A stretch of 37,402 bases of DNA from Trachelipus rathkii. Lineage: Eukaryota; Arthropoda; Malacostraca; Isopoda; Trachelipodidae. This document shows positions 22,855 to 32,180 of the stretch, in pieces (position 1 is the stretch's first letter; each line of letters starts with the position of its first letter). A program made the position numbers and the translations under genes. The notes beneath the pieces were generated by a model. It was not told the origin of the DNA. It did not search any database and saw only the letters and a list, made by a program, of their open reading frames with translations. The stretch lies in the NCBI GenBank assembly GCA_015478945.1, contig JABUQX010113556.1, positions 1 through 37,402 of the forward strand, in the 5' to 3' direction.

Positions 22855-23640
22855 TTGGCTCCACTTGGGCACACTAAATTTGAAGAGCAATATTATAGAA
22901 TTAAAACCCTTTTCTAAAGATAACACCACTTTTAAAAATAATACGCCTGAGTTAGGAGTTATTACAGATATAGATAGAAATAAAGATGCCGAATTTGCTG
23001 ATGAGGGAAAACTTGCAAGTTCAAGAATTCTTTGAAGACAGAATAAATGATTGTGAGGAAAATTGTAACCATTTACACACCAGAATTTCAAAAACTTCGA
23101 TACTGATTGATGACTATAAATTTTGTGGAATATTAGATACAACATCATTTGTGAATTTAATTATATGTTCTGCATTTACCTACTTAAAAAAGAAAGTAAG
23201 AAAGAAGTTGGCACTTCCACATCCCGTAAGCATGGTTGGTTTTAATGAAAGCAATTGGATAAATGAATATGTAATTTTGAATTTAAATATTGATATAAAA
23301 GAACTTAAAATCGTTTCTTTCGCACTAATTAATGACCATGTATTTGGAAAAGATTCAACTACGTTTGATTATGAGCATCAATGCTCTTACTTTAATTAAA
23401 ACATAATTTGAAGGATTTGTAACCGGCGCGGAATTTTATGGGCAGATGTGTTTTTTCATTCATTCAGCATTCATCACTCCGTTGTAATTGTGAAGAATGT
23501 TATGCCAATTGTTACAATGACGTTTCAGATGAAATATTGGATGGAAACACTGTAAGAAAAGAACAAAGTACAAATGCACTAAGAACTCTCAAGACCTGCA
23601 TCCGTGAAAACCCTGAAGTTAAAAAGATTTTCTAGATTTA
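22855..23640 (+). pseudogene. Second retropepsin-like domain (PR2) between RNase H and integrase
   Basis: A 137-codon open frame (22986-23399) contains FCGILDTTSFVNLI, with Asp codon 23136-23138. This matches the active-site strand of retropepsins, but the D-T-G signature reads D-T-T. It is followed by VSMVGFNES and WINEYVILNLNIDIKELKIVSF and then VFGKD, the normal strand order of gypsy proteases. Upstream FSKDNTTFKNNTPELG and downstream open frame 23438-23635 (Cys-rich start, then ALRTLKTCIRENPEV) flank it. No known gypsy element has protease after RNase H, so an insertion or recombination with another gypsy element is the likely explanation. The loss of Gly would inactivate it. Confidence 0.5.
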
Positions 23641-23699
23641 TCAGGAATAATTACTGTTTAAATGGAATTCCGTTCTTAAATTACATATTATATACTTTC

Positions 23700-23726
23700 A
23701 CTATATATATATATATATATATATAG
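23700..23726. repeat. (TA)n inside the gypsy element
   Basis: Short pure TA run lying at the junction between the PR2 fragment and the integrase. It could mark a recombination or repair junction. Confidence 0.85.
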
Positions 23727-23759
23727 AATAAAATCCTCTATTTCCAAAGCCAGCATAAA

Positions 23760-24640
23760 GCTCAGGTACCAGTAGTATCATTTCCGTTTATGACAAATTT
23801 TGTATTATATATTCATAATAATATGGCACACATAGGAAGGGATAAATTATTTCAGATAATAAGTCAGCATTTGTTCCATCCTGATTTACGAAAAGTTGTT
23901 AGGGATGTTTCGTTAACATGTCCAGTTTGTCAGTGAAATAAAATAAAAAATAGGAAAGAACATCCTCCTGTTCTCAAAATTCAAACTACTGAGCTATATC
24001 AAATTGTTGCTATAGATTTGTTGCAACTGCCTTCTTCAATCCAGTAATATGTAGTTACTTATAGCATATATCATTTCAGAAAATTTCTTTGTGCCACTCC
24101 ACTGAAATAAGAAATCTGTTACAGTAGCTGAATCTTTATAAGAAAGATACTTCTGTTCTACCTTAACAGGTACCAAAGCGATACTTAGTGACCGAGGATT
24201 GGAATTCACGGGCAAATTTGAGGAACTCTTATCTCAGTATGGGATTCAACACTTAAAAACCAGCAGTTATACACCCTGGGGGAACGGGGTCTGTGAACGG
24301 GCCAATCGAACTATCGCAAGCTTGTTACGATCAGTAAGTAAAGAAGGTTCCAGATGGGAGGAAAATTTAGGTAAGATCGTATCCATTTATAACAATACAT
24401 GGCCCTCTGAAATAAAAATGTCACCTTTCAAATTTTTGCCTAATGTGAAACATCAAATATTAGATCGACCAATAGCACCAAGAGTTGATTACAAATTTTG
24501 GGTTAGAGGACATGAAAAATTTAGACCTTTCGAATTGGGAGAATTAGTAATAAAGAAAATAATAGTAACATCTGATAAGGTAAAACACGAACTTGATGAA
24601 AAACATACAGGTCTTTATAAGGTTTCTTCGTATCTGCCTA
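23760..24640 (+). pseudogene. pol: Ty3/gypsy-like integrase with DDE core
   Basis: The HHCC zinc finger reads IHNNMAHIGRDKL (His codons 23814 and 23829) and LTCPVCQ (Cys codons 23919 and 23928), followed by a TGA at 23934. The core continues in the same frame with AIDLLQLP (first catalytic Asp codon 24015-24017). After a frameshift it continues with SDRGLEF (second Asp, 24190-24192) and NGVCERANRT (Glu, 24295-24297). The D to E spacing is 34 residues, one fewer than the usual 35. LGKIVSIYNNTWPSEIKMSP and a C-terminal GELVIKKI...DEKHTGLYKV block follow to about 24630. Integrase would insert the cDNA. Two stops and one frameshift inactivate it. Confidence 0.85.
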
Positions 24641-24649
24641 CTATTCTCT

Positions 24650-24765
24650 CTTCGTCACTTTCCGATCTTACCCGCGTCCTCGTCTCTCTCTCTCTCTCTC
24701 GTCTCTCTCTCTCCTACCTCTCTCCTCTCCTCTCACTCCTCTCTCTCTCCTCTCTCTCTCTCTCA
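24650..24765. repeat. (CT)n microsatellite truncating the integrase
   Basis: Imperfect CT repeat begins right after the integrase C-terminal block (HTGLYKVSSYLP). The open frame runs through it as Ser-Leu repeats, so the apparent 191-codon integrase ORF has an artificial tail. Confidence 0.9.
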
Positions 24766-25358
24766 ACTATCTAAGGTGTTCCTAGGTGCCTTTGAAGTTC
24801 TATATACTAATCATATTGCATGTTCTGTATATGACCGTTCTTCGTTCTTGTGTACGATGTATGTATCTCCTGAGGTGATTCCTCACATGTAGCTATCCTT
24901 GAAAGAATGGGGTTTAGGGCATTCCCACTTAAGAACTCTCCCCTCTCCTGACTCTCTCTCAATCTCATTCTGTTATTTGCCGCTGACTTTCTCTCTTATA
25001 TGCTATATTCATTTTATAAGAAGGAACCAAATGAATCACTTCTTCTTCTCCTGAACACTCTAGTTACTAGAGTAATTTACCTCCTCCTCTGAAAGAGAGA
25101 ACTCAGACTCGTATTTCCATCAATTTCAATTCTCTGTCCAGCTGTCTAACCTCAAACTAAACCGCTTTTCTCATTTGTACATGATACTCTTCTGATAAAC
25201 TTTGCACCACACTTCCCTCATCATATATTTCCATACTTCCATCGACTTGCGCATTTTCAATTGCAATGTGTCGGGTCATGTCTGCCATTAATCTGGTTTA
25301 TAAATTGTGACGTTTCCCCTTCCCTGGTGGAAACTGTTTAGGCCTTTGTCCTTTTACT
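24766..25358. other. Unassigned sequence; expected 3' LTR not identified
   Basis: A short open stretch (to 24892) may be the end of pol. A 3' LTR and polypurine tract should lie here, but no sequence matching 19050-19635 was found by eye. The segment is CT-biased unique sequence. Confidence 0.4.
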
Positions 25359-25470
25359 CAGGGCTGTGGAGCTTGTAAATTTTTTTTACCAGCTCCACCA
25401 TTTGAAAATTAACAGACTCCGGCTCAACAATTTTAAATTTAACCGGCTCCGACTCCGGCTCTTAGTCATA
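25359..25470. mobile_element. hAT-type transposon terminus
   Basis: Begins CAGGGCTGTGGAGC and carries CTCCGGCTC / GGCTCCGACTCCGGCTC subterminal repeats, the hallmark of a hAT family with a CAGGGCTGTGGAGTCGG-like end. It lies on the C-terminal side of the transposase relic at 25716-26750 (minus strand), so it is the expected 3' end of that element. The outer 8 bp are CTTTTACT; a matching duplication was not found at the other candidate end. Confidence 0.65.
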
Positions 25471-25715
25471 ATTTCATCTTCATTTACACGTGATATCATT
25501 AATTCTCTCTAAATTATGAAATTTTTAAATTTTAATGTTGTTGTAGATGAGATTGATTTTAATGAAACTTTTATTTTGACTTACAATATAAATTTAGAAA
25601 ATATTTGATTGAAAATTTAAAAATAAAATTAAAATATTAAAATTTACTTTCTTCCTAACTTTTAAAATAATTCCTCTTTGAATTATATAAACATATGTAA
25701 TGCAATTTTATAATA
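25471..25715. other. hAT 3' non-coding region
   Basis: AT-rich sequence between the terminus and the transposase stop region, with no ORF. Confidence 0.5.
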
Positions 25716-26750
25716 AATCGTTGTTTCTTAAAAATAAAATGGCCTCTAACAATTACTCCTCTAACGATGACCTCAGATTCGATTTTATTATTTTTAAATC
25801 CGAAAATAGGGGGTCAACACTCATTTGAGTGTGAGGCAAATCTGTAACTGTGTAAGCACCATCTTGTAAAATTTTAGGATAATGCGGGATTGCCTCAGTA
25901 ACTGTCAACATTCATTTCCGATCGATTTTCGCTGTGACATTTAATGCTTTATATAATTCTGCTTTATATTTCTTTCCAGAGGATTTTTGGGTTGAAGGAC
26001 TTTTATTGAATGACATTTTTAAATCGTTTTTGCGTGCTCCAGTTTGTCCAATTGGCTATCAACATTGGCTTCTTCATCTTCACCTGACAACATACCACAA
26101 GAAAGGAAAGAATTCCTAAAACTGATGATTAACTATCTGACTCCGACCTGGGATTCCTATTCGATAGTGTTATTCATTTTAAGTCATTAATTCACAAAGA
26201 ACATTCCAAGCTTTTAATATCAGATCTTCAGTCTGAAGATGTTGAATCATGGATTAACATAGATGGTCGAAAAAATATTTTGGTTCTAGTTTTGGTTTCC
26301 TTTTTTCCCTTCTTTCACGGATTTTTTTTATGTCATTTGCTAAAATCTCTAGTTTATTTTCTAATACAATAATTAGATACTTCCATTCTCTATAAAATTT
26401 GCCAGAAGTCACGTCTTCTGGTTGAAATTTCTTTGTTGCAAGGTAATCTTTCAATTTGGTCTCATTGATTGTTGGAGAGAGAAACTTCAGGCGTACGCTT
26501 TAAAACTTCATCAATTTTGGGGCACGCACTACTCTTGTTATTTGTCTTGCCTTGTTTATAAGATTTGCTGCAAGAGTTGAACTCGTCACCTCATGCTTGC
26601 ATTTAATAGTAACGTCATTGGGACATAATCTTTTCATGCTCGTATCATGTTAGTTCTGAAAATTAACTAGTACTTCTTCGGTTTTGACATTCAATAAAAT
26701 CTGTATAACACTGACCAATCCCTCAAGTTCTTGCTCATTGTCCTTATTTT
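25716..26750 (-). pseudogene. hAT transposase, degenerate
   Basis: Minus-strand blocks in order: QELEGLVSVIQILLNVKTEE (about 26740); ETKLKDYLATKKFQPED within open frame 26454-26254; then an acidic linker; then TEAIPHYPKILQDGAY and LPHTQMSVDPLFSDLKIIKS (25905-25790) ending EAILFLRNN (about 25740). The last part is the hAT C-terminal dimerisation domain, whose usual wording is SVERLFSALKIIKSDLR; here ER is DP and the Ala is Asp. Several stops and frameshifts are present. The N-terminal BED finger and first catalytic Asp are not visible; the LINE fragment starting at about 26860 adjoins the upstream side. Confidence 0.7.
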
Positions 26751-26859
26751 ATTTTTCAAAGGTACTAGATCATATTTAATACGTTATCCGTAACTATGCT
26801 AATTACTAATTGCAAACTACTATGCTAATTAAGCTCAGATAAAGCAGAAATAACATCTT
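26751..26859. other. Junction between hAT and LINE relics
   Basis: About 100 bp containing a 15-17-bp imperfect direct duplication (ACTATGCTAATTA repeated at about 26795 and 26819), which marks where the LINE sequence stops before its reverse transcriptase. Confidence 0.5.
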
Positions 26860-28140
26860 TAGAAGAAATTACAATTTTTTTAGACAAATGAGTTGGAGGG
26901 AAGTGGAGGTTAGGAAGGAGGAATAGCTCCGAAATCGTCTAAGGTGGAATTAGAAGCTAAGGTTTGAAAGAAGAGTTCACCTTTAGCGGTAGATAAAACG
27001 GCAGTTATGTCGTTGGAAGATATTAGATGAGGGAAAGAGGAAGAAGAAAACTTAAGTTAATTTTTTTTTTGGGGGGAAAATGGCAGAAAGGACGCGAGGA
27101 AGAGGAACCAGTAAGATTATTGTATTTTCTACGTTGAAAATAGTTTTTAGTGTCAAGGAGAATAGATTTTGCACGATTTCGGGGTGAAATATAAATAGCG
27201 TTGGTTTCTAAAGTTTGAAGACGATGGTAATTTCGAAAGGAAGCAAAGTTAAACCAAGATTTGTTAGGTTTAGTTCAAGGGAAAGAATTGGAATGTAGCG
27301 TCCGTGCCAGAGAAAATAACCTCGGTAACGAGCTCAGCACACTCCGAGGAACGGAACCCTTCCAACGGAAGCAGTAGTCATTTCATGGGAAATCAGAGAA
27401 GTACGATCGCAAGTCCGATCAGTTAACAGCACTTAGCAGCAAGACTTGAAGAAATAGAGCAGGATACTAGGTAAGAATGTGATCGGAGGAAAGAGCTTAG
27501 CAGAATAAGGACAATGATTAGAGGTTACGAGAAGGTCTAGAATGTTGGGTTAATTTTCAGGACGATCAGGGATACCAGTAGGGAGCTGCTCCAATAACTG
27601 GTCGAGATCATTCTGGATAGAACAGTGGTAAACATGTTCACCAGCTGTATCTTGAGAATTAGAGGAAAATCATTGGCGGTGGTGAACGTTAAAATCACCA
27701 AGAATTATGATTTCAGAGAAAGGTGAAGAAGAGAGAATGTGTTCTATTTTGGGGTTTAAGTAATCGAATAATTTAGGATAATAAGTTAAAATAATAAAGA
27801 TAAGTTAGGATAATAAAGATAAATTAAGATTAGTTAATAATAAAGAGTTAGGAGACAAACATACAGAAAGATGAAATTAGTAGTAGTAGATTGACAGGAT
27901 AGATTGACCCATAAGGCGGAAAATTCGGAAAACTTCAAATCAGAGACACAAGAACAAACAATATCATTGCGCACATAGACAAAATAACCCCCTATGGCTG
28001 AAGATTGAGGATATAGAAAGTAAACGTCAGCAGAGGAGGGTTTGATGTCCGAAAATTCAAACACCTGATGAGATTTAGAGGAGGAGAGATGTTCTACAAA
28101 GCGAAAATTAGATTTAAAACCCATGAAAGGTCGCAAAAAT
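26860..28140 (-). pseudogene. Non-LTR retrotransposon (LINE), endonuclease and linker, RT missing
   Basis: Minus strand. The open frame 28136-27834 encodes the start of an apurinic-type endonuclease: FVEHLSSSKSHQVFEF, then GGYFVYVRNDIVCSCV and FSALWVNL. After a frameshift comes KIEHILSSSPFSEIIILGDFN with the catalytic GDFNVHH block at 27705-27679, then DLDQLLEQLPTGIPDRP and NILDLLVTSN. The linker follows: ARNRAK-like region (about 27170), then DITAVLSTAKGELFFQTLAS and STLDDFGAIPPS (to about 26910). This order matches Jockey/RTE-type LINEs common in decapods as I recall. The endonuclease nicks the target DNA. The RT that should follow is absent, and many stops are present. Confidence 0.75.
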
Positions 28141-28483
28141 TTATAAACAAAGATCTTTCACCGAACAGGCCGGCAATTCCGCGGAGGGGCCAACCCCACC
28201 ACAGGAGACCGTCAACTCCAAAATGATTTTGGGTAGTAGGGTTGAATGAGGGGCTATATTTGGCAGCCGCCCCTCCAGGCTTCCCCCAAGCTAATCGTAT
28301 GGTTGCCATTTTTGAATGTATTTCTTTAGAAGGAAAGTGTCATCTGTAATAGTATGTGCTGCTTACGAGAGCAAGTGGGAGCGAACCATTGGGCAATGGA
28401 GTGCCTTGGGATGTCCCCGAACTCTCCATATATACCCAAAGGGGTGTAATCTCATCGCTTCGGAAGCTTACTTTCCCATCCCC
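28141..28483 (-). other. Probable LINE 5' part / GC-richer flank
   Basis: A 71-codon minus-strand open frame (28309-28094) overlaps the endonuclease start in another frame. Its last codons read the same DNA as the endonuclease N-terminus, so it is more likely 5' untranslated or frameshifted LINE sequence than a separate gene. The GC content is higher than in the flanks. Confidence 0.4.
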
Positions 28484-28620
28484 ATATATATATAATATAT
28501 ATATATACATAATAATAGTATATATATTATTATATATATATATATATATATATCATTATATATATATTATATATTACTATATATTATAATATATATATAC
28601 TATAATATATATATATATTG
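28484..28620. repeat. TA microsatellite
   Basis: TA-rich tract directly upstream of the LINE relic (in its orientation). Confidence 0.9.
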
Positions 28621-29155
28621 TAGTAATAAAAGCAACAACAACAGCAAACAGGCCAACAAATTTTAAGTTTTTTTTCCGATTACATACAAAAATCATATTG
28701 GATTTTGTCTATCATTTTCCGTTTTGCCATTGTTCACATGAAAAGATTAAAAAAATTGCCCCCCACCCAAAAAAAAGAAATTTTTTTTGTGATAAACAAG
28801 CCGATGACATTGAAAACTAAAAAATGTGTCTACGTAGCCAAAACCATACATATTTAATTGCCTCTCTGGACAACAACTCTTCACTATTGACATTAGGACA
28901 AGATAAAAAAATATATCACGATTTTTCTTTTTAAAAGGAAAAATTTTTTTTTTTCTTGGCCAATATCCATTTTAAGAACAAACAGACATAAAATGCAACT
29001 TATAACTTTTTAACAATCAGCGCAACGCAAAATGGACAACAACTGAGAATTAAGGGAACTCTCTCTGACCTCACATGTCTCGAGACAAAATTTGTTGCTG
29101 GGACTACTTTGTCATTTACCCTATAACTAAATCTTTATTCATAATTGCTCGAAAC
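28621..29155. other. AT-rich sequence with homopolymers
   Basis: Several A- and T-runs (28771-28790, 28945-28955) and no recognised protein. It could be hAT internal sequence but no motif supports this. Confidence 0.45.
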
Positions 29156-29275
29156 CACGGGTGCAGCAGACCTTTTTTCCTGCTCCGGCCTTCACCCTTA
29201 AAAAATTTTTTGGGGTCCGGCTTCACCCAAAACCTTGCGACTCTTCAGCTCCGGCTCCATGTCTGCTAAACCCTA
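29156..29275. mobile_element. Small hAT-like MITE
   Basis: GGGTGCAGCAGAC (about 29159-29171) and GTCTGCTAAACCC (about 29261-29273) are imperfect terminal inverted repeats (11 of 13). Inside are two CCGGC(C)TTCACCC direct repeats separated by an A/T-run, and a CAGCTCCGGCTCC block as in the hAT terminus at 25359. About 120 bp long, no coding capacity; no 8-bp target duplication is evident. Confidence 0.5.
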
Positions 29276-29390
29276 AATAATATATTATATATACGTACTA
29301 TATATATATATTATATAGTATATATTATATACTATATATCTATAATATATATATTTATATCATATATATATATATATAATATATATACAG
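29276..29390. repeat. TA microsatellite
   Basis: Imperfect TA tract flanking the inverted-repeat element on the left. Confidence 0.9.
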
Positions 29391-29431
29391 TGTATGATCC
29401 AACTTTCCGTGAGTCTGGGAATCTTAATTTT

Positions 29432-29745
29432 AATCAGGGAAAAGCAACACCAGAGCCCTCCACATTAAAACTCTATTAATCAAAATTTACACAAACGTAC
29501 GTTTCGGAAACTAAACTATTTCTATCATCAGGGTGAAAAGAACCAAAAATCATAATTAATAAAACTTTAACAAATATCAAATCGTCCAACTTGCAATAAA
29601 AATTAGAATTCTTAAAAAAGCACATAACATGAAAATTTTGGATGACGTTTAGAACAGAAGAGGGAAAATTATAACTCGTTACGTTGTGTAAAGTTTGATT
29701 AAGATTTCTATGCTGAAGGGCCTCTGGTGTTGCTTTTTCCTGATT
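29432..29745. mobile_element. 314-bp element with terminal inverted repeats
   Basis: The left end AATCAGGGAAAAGCAACACC (29432 on, repeat to about 29459) and the right end (29717-29745) are inverted copies differing by one substitution and one single-base indel over about 28 bp. The interior is AT-rich, has no ORF, and carries a hammerhead-like core on the minus strand at 29531-29501. TA microsatellite follows immediately on the right (29747) and ends about 40 bp to the left. It could be a MITE, a non-autonomous derivative of a Penelope-like element, or an animal retrozyme-like unit. Confidence 0.65.
29490..29545 (-). ncRNA. Hammerhead ribozyme-like motif, imperfect
   Basis: On the minus strand the two core strands CTGATGA (29531-29525) and GAAAC (29505-29501) are both intact, 19 nt apart. 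Between them GAAA...TTTC can form a 4-bp stem II with an 8-nt loop. After GAA, ACGTACGT can fold as a minimal stem III, and T is an allowed cleavage-site base. The flanks (TTTTCAC before the core, GTGTAAA after it) pair as stem I with one internal mismatch and one mismatch next to the core. Hammerheads with very short stem III are known in Penelope-like elements. Stem II is offset from the core, so activity is doubtful. Confidence 0.4.
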
Positions 29746-29746
29746 T

Positions 29747-29788
29747 TATTTTATATATATATATACTATATTATATATATATATATAT

Positions 29789-29819
<31 letters not shown>

Positions 29820-29843
29820 CGTATATATTATATTAATATATTA

Positions 29844-29874
<31 letters not shown>

Positions 29875-30136
29875 GATTATAATTTGCTGAAATGTTTCAA
29901 TAAAGTTATATTTAAGCTTCCGATTTTCAATAAGTGAAATAAATTAGGGGTAATTTATAGTACATGATAAAGTAAATTACATATCATTAATAATAAATAT
30001 ATATATATATATATTATATATATATATATATCATATAATATATATATATTATTAATATATAAAGTAAACATATATATATTATATATATATAATATATATA
30101 TATTAATTATATATATATAATATATATAAATTACTA

Positions 30137-30199
<63 letters not shown>

Positions 30200-30214
30200 T
30201 AATTATATATATTA

Positions 30215-30245
<31 letters not shown>
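29747..30245. repeat. TA microsatellite blocks
   Basis: TA tracts at 29747-29875 and 29995-30245 with about 120 bp of unique AT-rich sequence between them. Confidence 0.9.
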
Positions 30246-30550
30246 GTGTAAACCCTACTAATACTAAGCATATTGGGACTCGAAAAACAATGAAATACCT
30301 GAACTCGAAAATGAGTAAACCTACTTTTTTTTCATTTTAAATAGTGGCAAAATTCTTTCCCAATGTGTAGTGTTAAAAGAGATATAAATGAAATCGTTAT
30401 CGGACTTTAATGATAATTATAATTAATACACAGTACATTTAAAAAGTCCATATTTATTTTATCGACAAATCTGATAAGGGTACTTATTAACTTAATAAGG
30501 TAGCAAAATCAAATTTTTTTTTAAATTTGCTGTGGCTGTCTTCACACCAG
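30246..30550. other. Unique AT-rich spacer
   Basis: About 300 bp without recognised features. Confidence 0.5.
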
Positions 30551-31020
30551 CAATATATATATATATATATACTATATATATATATATACTATATATATAT
30601 ATCAACTATATATATTAAATACTTAATATAAGAATATATACTCTAATATATATACTATATATAGACTATACAGTATATAAATATATATAGTCTAATTATG
30701 ATCAAAATAATATACATACATACTATATATATATCTCGCAAACATATATATATATATATATATAATATATAATTATAATATACAAATATATATAGTACCC
30801 TATATATATATATATATATAATATATATTACTACCTATACTGTAATAACTATAAAATACTAAATATACTACTCATAACTATGTATCAAATACCATACGTC
30901 ATATATATACACAACCATATATAATAATCACCTATATACGTACCTATATATTAACTACTACTAAAGTATAAGCACTCACAATTATATTACGTATTATCAT
31001 ACGTATCATATACTATCAAT
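30551..31020. repeat. Degenerate TA/TAC-rich microsatellite
   Basis: Long imperfect TA-rich tract that becomes increasingly degenerate (TACTA, TATCA units) toward its right end. Confidence 0.8.
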
Positions 31021-31249
31021 TATAGGTGCGAAAACTTACAACGAACGAGGTTACCCTGCATCGACTTTAATAACAATCGCGATAAAGCTATAAACTCAGG
31101 TCGCACAAGAAAACCGTGATAACACTATATCTCATAACATAATGAAATTTGTATGGAAAATGAAAAAAAAAATCTTCAAGAATTTTTTTTCTACATTTTT
31201 TTTTTATACTCTCCCAACACTAAGATAAGGTACACAGCAAGAACTAATA

Positions 31250-31715
31250 GCATATTTCAGGAATCAGCGTAATCTGTAAATTTTGTATGAAAAAAATGCA
31301 TTTTTGTATTTATTTTTTTTTTAACTAAAGGAATTAGTCCCAAGCCGGGCTCAATACCGCATAAAGATGGCAAAGAGTCCTCGGAGGTCCATCTCGCGCC
31401 TCCGGGGGACGCACGGCACGGGCACTGGGGACTTCGTCCCCCCCTCTGTCCCACCGTCGGCTCGACCCCCCTAAAAAAATGTTTCATATGCTGATTCCAA
31501 ATATGTTATTTTGCATAAAAAAAATTTTTCCTATTTATTCACATACAATTTCACACGCTGATTCCATATATAGTTATTAGTGGTTTAGTAGAAGAATTGG
31601 TTTGTTTTGTAGAAAAATTAGTAAAAAAAAAATAAAACTCAGGCTTTTTTTGTATTCTTTTACATTTTTCCGTAATCAAATTTCATTAGCCCTGATTCCA
31701 GTATATGTTTATCAG
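31250..31715. repeat. GC-rich islet flanked by a recurring TGATTCC motif
   Basis: 31340-31475 is very GC-rich (CCTCCGGGGGACGCACGGCA-like) amid AT-rich DNA. Around it, CTGATTCC followed by a TAT-GTTAT-like tail occurs at 31491, 31558 and 31692 in direct orientation and at about 31258-31273 inverted. A 76-codon minus-strand open frame (31487-31257) crosses the islet. It encodes a Gly/Arg/Pro/Cys-rich peptide (RGGRSPQCPCRASPGGARW) that I do not recognise. This looks like an interspersed repeat of unknown class. Confidence 0.45.
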
Positions 31716-31774
31716 TTTTCTTGTAGCCTATTCTTAGGTGTTTCGAGATATGATGCGCGGTAACTTCTTTAGTT

Positions 31775-31945
31775 TGGCCATATATATATACTATATATAT
31801 TATGAATATATAATAATATATATATATAATATTATATATACTTATATATATACTATATTATATAATATATAACCTATATAATTAATAATACTATATATAA
31901 TATATATATATATAATTATATATATATATATATATTATATATCAA
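31775..31945. repeat. TA microsatellite
   Basis: Imperfect TA tract. Confidence 0.9.
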
Positions 31946-32180
31946 CATAAGTATACAACGTAGTTATTTGAAATGTGTGACAATCTGTTGAAAGTTTAGA
32001 CATGAAATGTAAACATTAGACATGATGACTTGCAGCTGCTCCATTAATTGCCGGATCAATCCGGTACTCCGGCATATTAACTTACAAGTTATACACAGCC
32101 TTTATCTATCCTCTCGCCCAACTCTTCCATGCAAGTCTCTATATAGCTATATTATTCCGATCTACATAACACTATACTTA
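31946..32180. other. Unique sequence with short GC-rich inverted repeat
   Basis: GCCGGA...TCCGGC (about 32051-32074) forms a 6-bp hairpin around a 12-nt loop that itself contains another CCGG. No gene is seen. Confidence 0.5.

Noticed and set aside
24593..24892. Ser-Leu-rich open frame after the integrase
   Set aside because: It is the CT microsatellite in another frame, overlapping the integrase C-terminus.
25359..29275. One 3.9-kb hAT element with ends at 25359 and 29275 and the LINE nested inside
   Set aside because: The two ends differ in sequence (CAGGGCTGTGG versus TAGGGTTTAGCAGAC) and the flanking 8 bp do not match. 29156-29275 has its own pair of inverted repeats, so it was called a separate MITE.
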